From NCBI GenBank assembly GCA_023229945.1, contig JALNYH010000018.1, positions 1-40,143 of the forward strand: a stretch of DNA of 40,143 nt, in the 5' to 3' direction. The first letter of the stretch is position 1, and each line of letters begins with the position of its first letter. Source of the DNA: Arcobacteraceae bacterium. GTDB lineage: Bacteria; Campylobacterota; Campylobacteria; Campylobacterales; Arcobacteraceae. This document shows positions 1 through 8,395 of the stretch, piece by piece. A model generated the notes under the pieces. That model was not told the DNA's origin, did not search any database, and worked only from the letters and a program-made list of their open reading frames with translations. A program made the position numbers and the translations under genes.

Positions 1-2775
1 GATTTAAAAGCAGATAGTGATAAAACTATAGATGTAAGTGTAAAAGCAACTGATAATGCACTCAACCAAGGAACTATTAGTGCTATAAAAACATATTCAG
101 TAGATACAACAGTTCCTGAATCTCCACTAATCACAAATATTATTGATACAAATGGGGATTATAGTAATATTATAATGCATGGAACAGGTGAAGCTGGTGC
201 AACTATTACATTATATTCTCAACAAGGATCAACTACGGCTGGAAATAATACCGGTTCAAACATATATATTGCTATCGCTACTGTAATAGTAGCTTCCAAT
301 GGACTATGGAGTATAGATATTTCCAATCTTCCTGATACTCCAATAAATAACAATGAGTTTTTTTATGTAACACAAACAAATACAGCAGGAAATGTAAGCG
401 AGTCTTCGGATTTAGTTCATTATTGGCATGGTGACTGGGCTGCTTCAAAAGCCGAAGTTAACGATGATTATGTATTTACGGGTAGTGGAAACGATACAAT
501 AACAATAAATGTTGATGATACAAATGATTATTATGTTGTTGATGGTGGAAACGGAAATGATAGTGTTATATTTACTGGAAATGCTTCTGAATATACAATA
601 AGTACAAATACCAACGGCAATACAATAATTACAGAAACAAATGGTAGCGATAGTAATGGTGATGGTATAGGTGATGTAACAGAACTTAGAAATATTGAAA
701 TAATAAAATTCGCAGATGGTATTTATGACATAGGAAAAGGCACTTTTATCCCAACTATTAACATAGATGATACCACTATTATAGAAGATACTGCACAAAT
801 TATTGCTCATGCGAACGATATTGACGGAACAGTATCAATTGCATCTTCTTCGGCTTCTCACGGAACACTTAGTATGGATAGTAGTGGGAATATAATATAT
901 ACTCCAGATAGCAATTATAGCGGTAGTGATAATATAACAATTACTATCGTAGATGACAAAGGAGCTACAGTAACTCAAACTATGAATCTTACAATTAATG
1001 CTGTTGCTGATAGCCCTATGGTAGATATAAGTGTCCAAGCCATAGGTAGCAGTGTCATTACTGGAGATAATCTAATTGTAAATGGCAGCTTTGAAGATTT
1101 ATCAGGAACGGACGCTAATGGTAATAGTGTTAATAATGCAGATATTATATCTTCAGGATTAGTTAGTATGACTACCATTACTGGATGGCATCTTATTACA
1201 AATGCCGGTTCAAATGCACCTGTTATGGAAATTCATCATAAAGAACATGCATCTGTTGGAGCGACAAATGGTGACAATTACATTGATTTAGGTGAAACAC
1301 ATAACACATGTGACCATGATAACGATAATACGCAAATAGCTCAAACTATTTCAGGATTAGCTAATGGTACGACTTATCTATTATCATTTGATTATTTTGA
1401 TAAAGCATTTCTACAAGAAACTGGATTGAGTGGTCAGAATTCAGGTAAATTAGCAGTTTATTGGGGTGGTGAACTTATAGCGACCATAGATGATAATAAT
1501 ACTATATGGAAAACAAAAAATTTAGAGTTGATTGGTGGAAGCGGTGACGGTTCAAATCTACTTAGTTTTAAAGAAATCGGTGAAGGAGGAGATAATTGGG
1601 GTATTGCTATAGATAATGTAACACTTGTTGAAAAGCAATTAATGTTTGAATATAATGTTAATATTAATGCTTCATTAACCGATAATGACGGCAGTGAAGT
1701 GTTGTCGGTTTTAATATCAGGTGTCCCTTCTGGTGCAACACTAACAAGTAGCCTTTATACTATAACAAACAATAATAACGGTACTTGGAGTATCGAAATA
1801 CCTCAGGGTACCAAGTCAATAGCAGATAATAGTATAATACTTATAATACCGAATAGCGTAAGTCAAGATTTTACAATAACGGCAACCGCAACCGCAGTAG
1901 AAGTAAGCAATAGTGATACAGTAAGTACGAGTGATTCTGCTACTTCAAGTGGCACAATTACTACTCCATCTGTTGATCCAGACGAAAACTATTCTTTTAG
2001 AGATATGAATAAAAACGGTTACGCGAGTCTTAATGATTATGTAAGTGATACATTAATTACAGGTAGCGGCAATGATACGATTACTTTTACTGATGATATA
2101 AAAAATCATTCGTATATTTCCACAGGAGCCGGTAATGATGAATTAATAGGCACATCAACTAGTAGTTGTGATAGTGAAATTAAAGGATACTCGACTGTAG
2201 ATATGGGCTCGGGCAATGATATTGTCAAACTTGAAGACATAAGAGAAGGAAGCACCCTGATACTAGGAGAAGGTGATGATAAAGTTAACGCTGATCAACT
2301 AGAAGAAGGTAGCACAATCAATGCAGGAGATGGTAATGATACGGTAGTATTGAATACTATTGAAGAAAGTAGTATTTTAGATATGGGTGCAGGCGACGAT
2401 ACGGCTAGTGTAGGATATATTCAAAATAGTACAACGATTGATATGGGAACAGGCAATGATGTATTCAAGCTACTATCGGGACAAAATATTAACTTTGGTA
2501 CACTAGGCAATGTATTGAAAAATATGGAAGAGATTGATTTAAGTGCAGATGGGAAAAATGAACTTAAAAATATTACTCTTCAGGATGTTATTGATATGAC
2601 AGACGATAAAAATGAAATCAAAATAACCGGTACAGATGAAGACAAGGTTACCCTATCTAATGAATGGAAACTAAATAGCACATTATCGGATACTGAATTT
2701 AATGTTTATTCAAATGATGACGAAACGGTAAAACTAAAAATTCAAACAGATATTACCGACATAACGATAGCATAA
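1..2775 (+). CDS. Giant RTX-type surface adhesin, C-terminal part (5' end outside window)
   Basis: The frame is open from base 1, so this is the last 924 residues of a larger protein; the first ATG at 175 is internal. In order I see a bacterial Ig-like domain (about residues 38-140), an isolated RTX-like patch (GSGND, GNGND; about 160-195), a cadherin/Tandem-95-like domain (about 250-340), a jelly-roll domain resembling DUF642/galactose-binding modules (about 355-545), another cadherin-like domain (about 548-655), a run of Ca2+-binding RTX-like repeats with 20-residue spacing (about 685-825), and a tail rich in D/N/T typical of type I secretion signals. Such proteins are exported by a type I secretion system and tether cells to surfaces. 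LapG- and LapD-like genes follow directly, which argues for a LapA-type adhesin held in the outer membrane. The N-terminal retention module and LapG cleavage site would be upstream. Certain as a secreted repeat adhesin; the ligand is unknown. Confidence 0.88.
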   Translation, partial: DLKADSDKTIDVSVKATDNALNQGTISAIKTYSVDTTVPESPLITNIIDTNGDYSNIIMHGTGEAGATITLYSQQGSTTAGNNTGSNIYIAIATVIVASNGLWSIDISNLPDTPINNNEFFYVTQTNTAGNVSESSDLVHYWHGDWAASKAEVNDDYVFTGSGNDTITINVDDTNDYYVVDGGNGNDSVIFTGNASEYTISTNTNGNTIITETNGSDSNGDGIGDVTELRNIEIIKFADGIYDIGKGTFIPTINIDDTTIIEDTAQIIAHANDIDGTVSIASSSASHGTLSMDSSGNIIYTPDSNYSGSDNITITIVDDKGATVTQTMNLTINAVADSPMVDISVQAIGSSVITGDNLIVNGSFEDLSGTDANGNSVNNADIISSGLVSMTTITGWHLITNAGSNAPVMEIHHKEHASVGATNGDNYIDLGETHNTCDHDNDNTQIAQTISGLANGTTYLLSFDYFDKAFLQETGLSGQNSGKLAVYWGGELIATIDDNNTIWKTKNLELIGGSGDGSNLLSFKEIGEGGDNWGIAIDNVTLVEKQLMFEYNVNINASLTDNDGSEVLSVLISGVPSGATLTSSLYTITNNNNGTWSIEIPQGTKSIADNSIILIIPNSVSQDFTITATATAVEVSNSDTVSTSDSATSSGTITTPSVDPDENYSFRDMNKNGYASLNDYVSDTLITGSGNDTITFTDDIKNHSYISTGAGNDELIGTSTSSCDSEIKGYSTVDMGSGNDIVKLEDIREGSTLILGEGDDKVNADQLEEGSTINAGDGNDTVVLNTIEESSILDMGAGDDTASVGYIQNSTTIDMGTGNDVFKLLSGQNINFGTLGNVLKNMEEIDLSADGKNELKNITLQDVIDMTDDKNEIKITGTDEDKVTLSNEWKLNSTLSDTEFNVYSNDDETVKLKIQTDITDITIA
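2206..2475 (+). repeat. 60-nt tandem repeats encoding RTX-like Ca2+ motifs
   Basis: The motif G-x-G-(N/D)-D recurs as GSGND, GEGDD, GDGND, GAGDD and GTGND, with the last base of each motif at 2220, 2280, 2340, 2400 and 2460, an exact 60-nt (20-residue) period. Two further copies (GSGND, GAGND) lie upstream at looser 21- and 27-residue spacing. Classical RTX arrays repeat every 9 residues, so each turn here carries a longer insert, often with the pattern (E/S)-S-x-(I/L). Confidence 0.85.
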
Positions 2776-2812
2776 AATCAAAAGAAGGGGAAAACCCTCT
2801 TTTGATTTTTAT
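2776..2812 (+). terminator. Rho-independent terminator of the adhesin gene
   Basis: Directly after the TAA stop, ATCAAAAGAAGGG pairs with CCCTCTTTTGAT (one bulged A) around a short A-rich loop and is followed by a T-rich tract. The T tract runs into the putative lapG promoter. Confidence 0.85.
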
Positions 2813-2822
2813 ATTGATATGA

Positions 2823-2828
2823 TATAAT
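2823..2828 (+). promoter_or_regulatory. Perfect -10 box (TATAAT) for the lapG-lapD pair
   Basis: TATAAT ends only 5 nt before the lapG ATG at 2834, with T-rich sequence upstream from the preceding terminator. A start site about 7 nt downstream would coincide with the ATG, so the transcript would have almost no leader, and no Shine-Dalgarno sequence is visible. Confidence 0.6.
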
Positions 2829-2833
2829 ACCCT

Positions 2834-3436
2834 ATGAAGTTTGTACTATCTATATTTATTATTGTATTTGTTGGCTATTCTACAGATTATATAGGGCAGC
2901 ACATATTTAAGCAAGTAGAGCAAAAATATGGTAAATTTGCCGTTAATAGATTTGTTGCCCTGGATAAACTAATGAAAAATTTAGAAGGCAAAAGCGAATT
3001 AGAAAAAATTGAAAAAATTAATAACTTTTTCAATAATGTTAGATATTCTTCTGATGCCAAAACTTACGGTTTAACAGACTATTGGGCTACTCCTTTTGAG
3101 TTTTTAGCTCGAGACTTAGGAGATTGTGAAGATTATGTAATTGCTAAATATTTTACACTCAAGCATTTAGGAATTCCTGCACATAAAATGTATATGACAT
3201 ATGTTAGAGTTGTTGGCTATGATGAAGCCCATATGGTTCTTACATATTTTAGTTCCCCTACTTCAGAACCTATCGTACTTGATAATATAAACAAAAAAAT
3301 ATTTCCAGCTTCACAAAGAACAGATTTAAAACCAGCTTTTAATTTTAACCCCGAAGTACTTAAAAGTGGTAAACAAACCACAGCTCATAGGAAATGGGAT
3401 GAATTACTTAAAAATATGAGGGAGAATAAACTATGA
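2834..3436 (+). CDS. lapG: LapG-like periplasmic cysteine protease (transglutaminase-like, BTLCP)
   Basis: This 200-residue protein has an N-terminal hydrophobic signal/anchor (about residues 2-18) and the bacterial transglutaminase-like cysteine proteinase core. The triad is visible: Cys98 in GDCEDY, His133 in EAHMVL and Asp150 in IVLDN. The 35- and 17-residue spacings are close to those of the known LapG triad. Asp97 and Glu99 flank the cysteine as in the Ca2+ site known for LapG. The family cleaves the N-terminal retention module of LapA-type adhesins and releases them from the surface. The gene sits between the adhesin and lapD and overlaps lapD by 4 nt (ATGA), so the two are translationally coupled. 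Start 2834 follows a TATAAT box closely and has no Shine-Dalgarno, so it may be leaderless; no better in-frame start precedes the signal sequence. Confidence 0.9.
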   Translation: MKFVLSIFIIVFVGYSTDYIGQHIFKQVEQKYGKFAVNRFVALDKLMKNLEGKSELEKIEKINNFFNNVRYSSDAKTYGLTDYWATPFEFLARDLGDCEDYVIAKYFTLKHLGIPAHKMYMTYVRVVGYDEAHMVLTYFSSPTSEPIVLDNINKKIFPASQRTDLKPAFNFNPEVLKSGKQTTAHRKWDELLKNMRENKL

Positions 3437-5337
3437 CACTTTACAAACAAATTGCAATTTTGGTCACATTAGTATTTCTGATTTTACTTGCAACTATTCT
3501 TACGGTATCTTTCAATATAATAAGAGACTCAGCACAAAAAGAGCTTTATGAAAATGCTCAAAATAGTGTTTCAAGTCTTAGTATATCAATCACAAGTACC
3601 GATAGTTCTCGTGGTGCTATTGAGACTATGATAAACGCAAGTTTTGATAATGGAAACTATGAACGAATATCATTTGTAGACATAGATAACAATATCGTAT
3701 ATCAAAGAAATATTGAAGTTAAAAAAAGCTCTATTCCATCATGGTTTGAAAATATTGTCAAGTTTGAAGTGCCTATTGCAAAAGCTACATTATCAAGTGG
3801 CTGGCAAGTAATCGGAACACTAGAAATACTCAATGATAGAGCTGTTACATATGCCCAACTCTATAATATAATGATGAGTATGGTTTGGTATCTAGGACTA
3901 GCTTGTGTAGTATTTTTGAGTATTTTATCTTATGTGTTTCATGTGATTTTAAGACCTCTTTTAGATATAGAAAGACAAGCTATTGCAGTACTTAAGAATG
4001 AATTTGTAATACAAGAAAAACTTCCATGGACACAAGAATTTAGAGTTGTAATAAGTAGTATTAACTCTATGGTAGGTAAATTTGAAACGATATTTAAAAC
4101 AGCAAGTGATACACTATGTGAAAATAAAGAACTACTATACACTGACAATGTAATGCATATACCAAATAGAAGATATTTTGTACTTAAAGCAACAGAATTT
4201 TTGACAGATGAGAATGGTAAAAACAACGGAAGTATTATTATAATATCAATCAAAAAAACAGATGTTTTAAATCAAACATTAGGATATCAATCTACTGATA
4301 AATTCTTGTTTGATTATGCACAATATTTAAAACTGATAATTGAAACAAAAGAAGATGCTTTTGTATGCAGAATAAATGGTACAGAATTGATTGTAATGAT
4401 GCCTCAAACTAAGATGTCAGATGCTTCAAAAGTGGCAAACGAAATTATTGATTATACATATAAAACACTTGAAACTTTAAGTCTTGACAAAGATGAGTTT
4501 GGAATACATTTAGGTATTGCAGAATACGAGACACAACACAACATAGGTGAATTATTTAGTTTGGTTGACTATGCCTTATCTCAAGCAAAACTTTTACCTT
4601 CAGGTGAATTCTATAGACTACTAAATAACAAAGTTGCAGTTGCAAAAGAAAGATGGAGACAAATCATACTTGATGGATTTAAAAATGATAGTTTTGAAAT
4701 AATGTATAGAAAAGTTTTAGACACTAAAACAAATACAAAAATTCATAATGTTGTAAGTTTTGTATTAAATAGTGAGAATGAAGCCTATTTCTATGGCACA
4801 TTAATAGCTCCAGTAGTAGAACTTGGTATGCTAAAAGATGTATATTTATATGTCATCAAGAAAGTATTAATCTCAAAAGAATACGATCAAAATGTACCAG
4901 TTACCATACAAGTATCATCTCAATTTATTGAAAATAGAGACACTTATGAGAATCTAAAGCAATTATTTGAAAGTACTAAGCTACAAGTTAAATGTCAAAT
5001 TATTTTTGAAATACCAGAGTCTGTAATAAATAAATATTATGCAAATAGTTTGCTTTATATCAAATTATTCAAAGAGTACAACTTTGGATTTGGTATCAAT
5101 AGTTTTATAGCTGATAGTGAAGACTATATATATTTAAAAGAATTAAAACCAATATTTGTTAAAGCAGATAAACAATATCTTCTTGATACTGAACAAAATA
5201 TAAATGTTCTCAAAATTGTACTTGATTCTTTGGGAATCAAATTAATAGCAACTGGTGTGAATGATAAAAATGAATTGGAAAAATTACACAAAAAAGGCGT
5301 AGATATAGTCGCTGGTATGGTAGTAGATAAACTCTAA
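3433..5337 (+). CDS. lapD: LapD-like c-di-GMP receptor, degenerate GGDEF-EAL
   Basis: 634 residues: TM helix about 7-29, periplasmic LapD/MoxY-N-like domain about 30-146, second TM about 147-172, HAMP region to about 225, then GGDEF-like and EAL-like domains. Trp124 in SSGWQVIG lies where LapD carries the tryptophan that docks LapG. The GGDEF signature is replaced by NGTEL (about 314-318), and the EAL position reads VVS (about 439-441), so neither synthesis nor hydrolysis of c-di-GMP is expected. This matches LapD, a receptor that binds c-di-GMP in the EAL-like domain and signals outwards to hold LapG. The start has a good GGGAG Shine-Dalgarno inside the end of lapG. The 3' end overlaps the convergent exonuclease gene by a few bases. 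Confidence 0.87.
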   Translation: MTLYKQIAILVTLVFLILLATILTVSFNIIRDSAQKELYENAQNSVSSLSISITSTDSSRGAIETMINASFDNGNYERISFVDIDNNIVYQRNIEVKKSSIPSWFENIVKFEVPIAKATLSSGWQVIGTLEILNDRAVTYAQLYNIMMSMVWYLGLACVVFLSILSYVFHVILRPLLDIERQAIAVLKNEFVIQEKLPWTQEFRVVISSINSMVGKFETIFKTASDTLCENKELLYTDNVMHIPNRRYFVLKATEFLTDENGKNNGSIIIISIKKTDVLNQTLGYQSTDKFLFDYAQYLKLIIETKEDAFVCRINGTELIVMMPQTKMSDASKVANEIIDYTYKTLETLSLDKDEFGIHLGIAEYETQHNIGELFSLVDYALSQAKLLPSGEFYRLLNNKVAVAKERWRQIILDGFKNDSFEIMYRKVLDTKTNTKIHNVVSFVLNSENEAYFYGTLIAPVVELGMLKDVYLYVIKKVLISKEYDQNVPVTIQVSSQFIENRDTYENLKQLFESTKLQVKCQIIFEIPESVINKYYANSLLYIKLFKEYNFGFGINSFIADSEDYIYLKELKPIFVKADKQYLLDTEQNINVLKIVLDSLGIKLIATGVNDKNELEKLHKKGVDIVAGMVVDKL

Positions 5338-6080
5338 CTACCAAGCACCTTAAGTATGCTATATCTCAAATCTTCATCAAGATCTGATGTATTTAAAAGC
5401 CATTGAAGATATCCCATATCTTTTTTGGCTATATTTTCAAGTAATTCACCTTTATATTTACCAAACTTCAAAATCTTCACAAATACAGGTGTATTTGTAA
5501 GCTCTACCAATTTACTGATAGTGTCTTTATTTGATAAAGAATATTTTTCTTTTACCAGTTGAGTAAGTTTTACAAGTAAAAGCTTCATTACCAAAACATC
5601 CCCTATTGCATCGTGAGCTTTTATAGTAATACCAAGTTTTAAAGCCTCATCTTCTTCTATTTTGTACAAATCTAGAGCATATCTGAGATATTGGAGTCTA
5701 TGATATGGAAAATCATCTAATAGATGCCTAGCACATCTTAGAGTATCAATAAGTTGCATATTGCAAACAAACCCTTCTTTGACCAACATACCCAAATCAA
5801 ATGATATATTATGTGCTATTAAATAGTTATCATTATGATTTAACTCACCAAGGAGATTATAAAAATTTGTATCAATAAACTTTGGTTTATCATTTAGCAT
5901 ATCTGGAGTGATATTATGCACCTCCATAGCTTCTAGCTTGATATCCACATCACTTGAGCACAATTCATCAAAAACTAGTGGTGTTGAGCCATTTGTAAGT
6001 ACTATAGCACCCACTTGGATGATTCTATCTTCCTCACTACTTCCTGTTGTTTCTGTATCAAATAAAATATAACTACTCAT
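5334..6080 (-). CDS. DEDDh 3'-5' exonuclease (DnaQ-like)
   Basis: 248 residues with the exonuclease fold: FDTETTG gives Asp8/Glu10 (Exo I), HNISFD gives Asp95 (Exo II), and AHDAIGD gives His156/Asp161 (Exo III), so all DEDDh metal and catalytic residues are present. The last 50 residues (GKYKGELLENI...YLQWLL) resemble the small DUF3820-type tail found on such exonucleases. It could proofread for Pol III or trim nucleic acids in repair; it lacks the polymerase, clamp-binding or helicase parts that would decide. ATG with an AAGG Shine-Dalgarno. It is convergent with lapD. Confidence 0.85.
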   Translation of the reverse strand: MSSYILFDTETTGSSEEDRIIQVGAIVLTNGSTPLVFDELCSSDVDIKLEAMEVHNITPDMLNDKPKFIDTNFYNLLGELNHNDNYLIAHNISFDLGMLVKEGFVCNMQLIDTLRCARHLLDDFPYHRLQYLRYALDLYKIEEDEALKLGITIKAHDAIGDVLVMKLLLVKLTQLVKEKYSLSNKDTISKLVELTNTPVFVKILKFGKYKGELLENIAKKDMGYLQWLLNTSDLDEDLRYSILKVLGS

Positions 6081-6101
6081 ATTGCTTACCTTTTTATTTT
6101 A

Positions 6102-6173
6102 TTGTAAATTGTGAATCGTAAGTCGTGAATTGAGAAAACCTACTCTTAGCTACTTACTACTTACGACTCACAA
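6102..6173. repeat. Intergenic heptamer repeats forming an inverted repeat
   Basis: 6102-6136 is five consecutive 7-nt units of consensus TYGTRAR; 6146-6173 is four 7-nt units that are the reverse complement type (CTTACGA, CTCACAA). The inner 16-mers at 6108-6123 and 6159-6174 pair with one mismatch. The right block runs into the stop codon of queA (6168-6170). Confidence 0.7.
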
Positions 6174-7181
6174 TATCAACATTGCATCACCATAACTATA
6201 AAATCTATAATTATTCTTGATTGCTTCATTGTATAATTCCAAAGTCTTCTCTACACCCACAAATGAAGCCACTAGCATAATGAGCGTTGATTTCGGCAAG
6301 TGAAAGTTTGTCAAAATACTATCTACTCTTTGTGGCTTATTGTGAGGGTTTAAAAACAAATCACACTCACCTCTTAACTGCTTTGTTTTATAATAATACT
6401 CAATTGTCCTAGTAACCGTAGTCCCAACTGCTAGTATTTTTTGATTTGAATCTATAATTTGTTGTGTTTGTTCGTCTATTTCATAAAATTCTGAGTGCAT
6501 AGGATGGTTTAATATATCTTCACACTCTACTGGTTTAAAAGTACCAGAACCCACATGAAGTGTAATAAAATGTGTGCCAAATTTGTTCTTCAAATCTTCC
6601 AAAAGCTCATGAGTAAAGTGCAAACTAGCTGTTGGTGCAGCCACTGAACCATCATTTTTTGCAAACAGTGTCTGATAATCTGTTTCGTCGCTTTTTTCAT
6701 CTTCTCTTTGTATGTATGGAGGAAGAGGAATATGACCTATAGAATCTAAGACTTCTATCAATTGTGTAAAATCAATATTTTTATTATCAATATAAAACTC
6801 TACCACCCTACTTCCATCATCATTTACTAGAATTACTTTTGCTTCCAAAATACCAAAATTTAGCAAATCAGCAACTTTTACCTTCCCTCGTATAAGAACC
6901 AAAAATTGATTTCTTGGTAAAGGTTTATTAAGTAACAATTCTATCTTGCCACCTGTTGATTTTGTACCAAATATTCTTGCTTTTATAACTTTAGTATCAT
7001 TCAAAATCAAAGTATGGTTGTCTAAAAAATTTGCAATATTCTTGAAAATTGTATGAGTAATGGTATTTGTTTTTCTATCAAAAACTAGTAGTTTAGCGTT
7101 ATCTGGGGGATTGATAGGATAAGTAGCTATGAGATTATCTGGTAAGACAAAATCATAGCTAGAAGTTTTGAGATGATTCAA
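6168..7181 (-). CDS. queA: S-adenosylmethionine:tRNA ribosyltransferase-isomerase
   Basis: 337 residues, the usual QueA length. It transfers and isomerises the ribosyl part of SAM onto preQ1-modified tRNA to make epoxyqueuosine in the cytoplasm. Family signatures are clear: NDTKVIKARIFG, GSVAAPTASLHFT and HVGSGTFKPV. It starts at a TTG with GAAGAG upstream, 2 nt after the tatC stop, so it is the last gene of a tatB-tatC-queA operon. The stop codon is embedded in the heptamer inverted repeat downstream. Confidence 0.95.
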   Translation of the reverse strand: MNHLKTSSYDFVLPDNLIATYPINPPDNAKLLVFDRKTNTITHTIFKNIANFLDNHTLILNDTKVIKARIFGTKSTGGKIELLLNKPLPRNQFLVLIRGKVKVADLLNFGILEAKVILVNDDGSRVVEFYIDNKNIDFTQLIEVLDSIGHIPLPPYIQREDEKSDETDYQTLFAKNDGSVAAPTASLHFTHELLEDLKNKFGTHFITLHVGSGTFKPVECEDILNHPMHSEFYEIDEQTQQIIDSNQKILAVGTTVTRTIEYYYKTKQLRGECDLFLNPHNKPQRVDSILTNFHLPKSTLIMLVASFVGVEKTLELYNEAIKNNYRFYSYGDAMLIL

Positions 7182-7183
7182 GC

Positions 7184-7909
7184 TTACTCTTCGTCATCTT
7201 TTGGTGCAGGATTAAATACTTTTGCAATATAAATAGATACACCATATAATATAGTAAGCGGACCAGCCATCAAAAGCTGAGATACAACATCAGGAGGGGT
7301 CAAAATAGCTGATAAAATAAATATGAAAACTATTGCATATCTAAAAAAGTCTTTCAACATCCTATCATCAACAACACCAATTTTTGCTAAGAAGAATGTA
7401 ATAACTGGCATCTCAAAAGATATACCAAACCCAATAAGTAACTTTGTAAAAAACCCAACATACATACCAATGCTAGGCAATACAGTAACAACAGCACTAC
7501 CAAAATTAATTAAAAAACTAAATCCTATAGGAACAACAATATAATATGCGAAACTAGCTCCCATAATAAACATTAATGTTGCAAAAAATACAAAAGGGAT
7601 AACTAATTTTTTTTCATTATCATAGAGTCCTGGTGCAAGAAAAAGCCATAATTGCCAAAATACTATTGGTAAAACCAAAATAAAACCAGCAAAAAATGCT
7701 ACCTTTAGAGCTGTAAAAAATGTTTCTTGGATTTCAACAGCAACCATTTGAGAATTTGATGGTAATGCTTCTTTTGCAGGTATCATCATCCATTCTAAAA
7801 TTGGTTCATAGAAGAAAAAGCATACAAAAAATCCAATAACTATTGCAACAACAGAGATAACTAGTCTTTTTCTAAGTTCTGCCAAATGAGGTTTTAAATC
7901 TTCAAACAT
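7184..7909 (-). CDS. tatC: Sec-independent protein translocase TatC
   Basis: 241 residues with the six-helix TatC pattern, the N-terminal LKPHLAELRKRL motif and the first periplasmic loop containing PIVFWQLWLFLAPGLYDNEK, the most conserved stretch of the family. It forms the twin-arginine signal peptide receptor with TatB in the inner membrane. It overlaps the tatB stop by 1 nt. No tatA gene is in the window. Confidence 0.96.
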   Translation of the reverse strand: MFEDLKPHLAELRKRLVISVVAIVIGFFVCFFFYEPILEWMMIPAKEALPSNSQMVAVEIQETFFTALKVAFFAGFILVLPIVFWQLWLFLAPGLYDNEKKLVIPFVFFATLMFIMGASFAYYIVVPIGFSFLINFGSAVVTVLPSIGMYVGFFTKLLIGFGISFEMPVITFFLAKIGVVDDRMLKDFFRYAIVFIFILSAILTPPDVVSQLLMAGPLTILYGVSIYIAKVFNPAPKDDEE

Positions 7910-8304
7910 TATACATTCTCACTATCTTGATTTGTTTTTTTATTATTAAAAGAAACTTTTTGTCTAATCGGCTCTTGAATATTTGGAGTTGATTGATCTG
8001 TTTTTTCTTCACTTTGTACAGTTTTTGGCTTATCATCACTAGTTAATGGGTCATTTAAAATATTTTCTACACTAACTGAATTTTGAATATTCTCAACTTG
8101 AGATTTATACTTTTGAGCTTCAGCTTTTAATTCAGAAATTTTAAGTTCATTATCCAAAGTTGATTTGGCATCTTCTATGCCGCCTTTTAATTTCTTGAAA
8201 AATTTTGCTATATCTACCATTGCACCTGGTAACTTTTCAGGCCCAAGAGCTATAATAGCAACAATAGCAATTACAGATATTTCTAACAATCCCATACCAA
8301 ACAT
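7909..8304 (-). CDS. tatB: Sec-independent protein translocase TatB
   Basis: MFGMGLLEISVIAIVAIIAL followed by GPEKLP is the TatA/B transmembrane hairpin start, then an amphipathic helix and a charged, disordered tail; length and partner tatC favour TatB over TatA. I place the start at 8304 because AAAAGG lies 6 nt upstream and the family usually begins MFxxG; an in-frame ATG at 8319 adds MKRLI but has poor ribosome-binding sequence. It is first in the tatB-tatC-queA operon, transcribed divergently from the J-domain gene. Confidence 0.92.
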   Translation of the reverse strand: MFGMGLLEISVIAIVAIIALGPEKLPGAMVDIAKFFKKLKGGIEDAKSTLDNELKISELKAEAQKYKSQVENIQNSVSVENILNDPLTSDDKPKTVQSEEKTDQSTPNIQEPIRQKVSFNNKKTNQDSENV

Positions 8305-8336
8305 TATCAGCCTTTTCATTTCTTTAATTTAGTGGA

Positions 8337-8364
8337 TAATTTTACCTAAGTTTAGATAAAATTA
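8337..8364. promoter_or_regulatory. Palindromic divergent promoter region, tatB / J-domain gene
   Basis: TAATTTTACCTAA and TTAGATAAAATTA form 13-bp arms (one mismatch, a possible G-U pair) around GT. Each strand reads a TAAAAT-like -10 element, one directed to each gene. A second + strand candidate, TATAAAAT, starts at 8374. Confidence 0.45.
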
Positions 8365-8395
8365 CCCTCAATTTATAAAATATAGAAAGGTTTTT

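Noticed and set aside
445..1178. Antisense ORFs opposite the adhesin
   Set aside because: They are complements of the repeat-rich, stop-poor adhesin frame, have low-complexity I/Y/C-rich products and no ribosome-binding sites.
4369..4390. An active diguanylate cyclase in the LapD-like protein
   Set aside because: The signature is NGTEL rather than GGDEF, and the EAL site is lost as well.
6102..6173. CRISPR array
   Set aside because: Units are 7 nt, degenerate and without spacers; no cas genes are present anywhere in the window.
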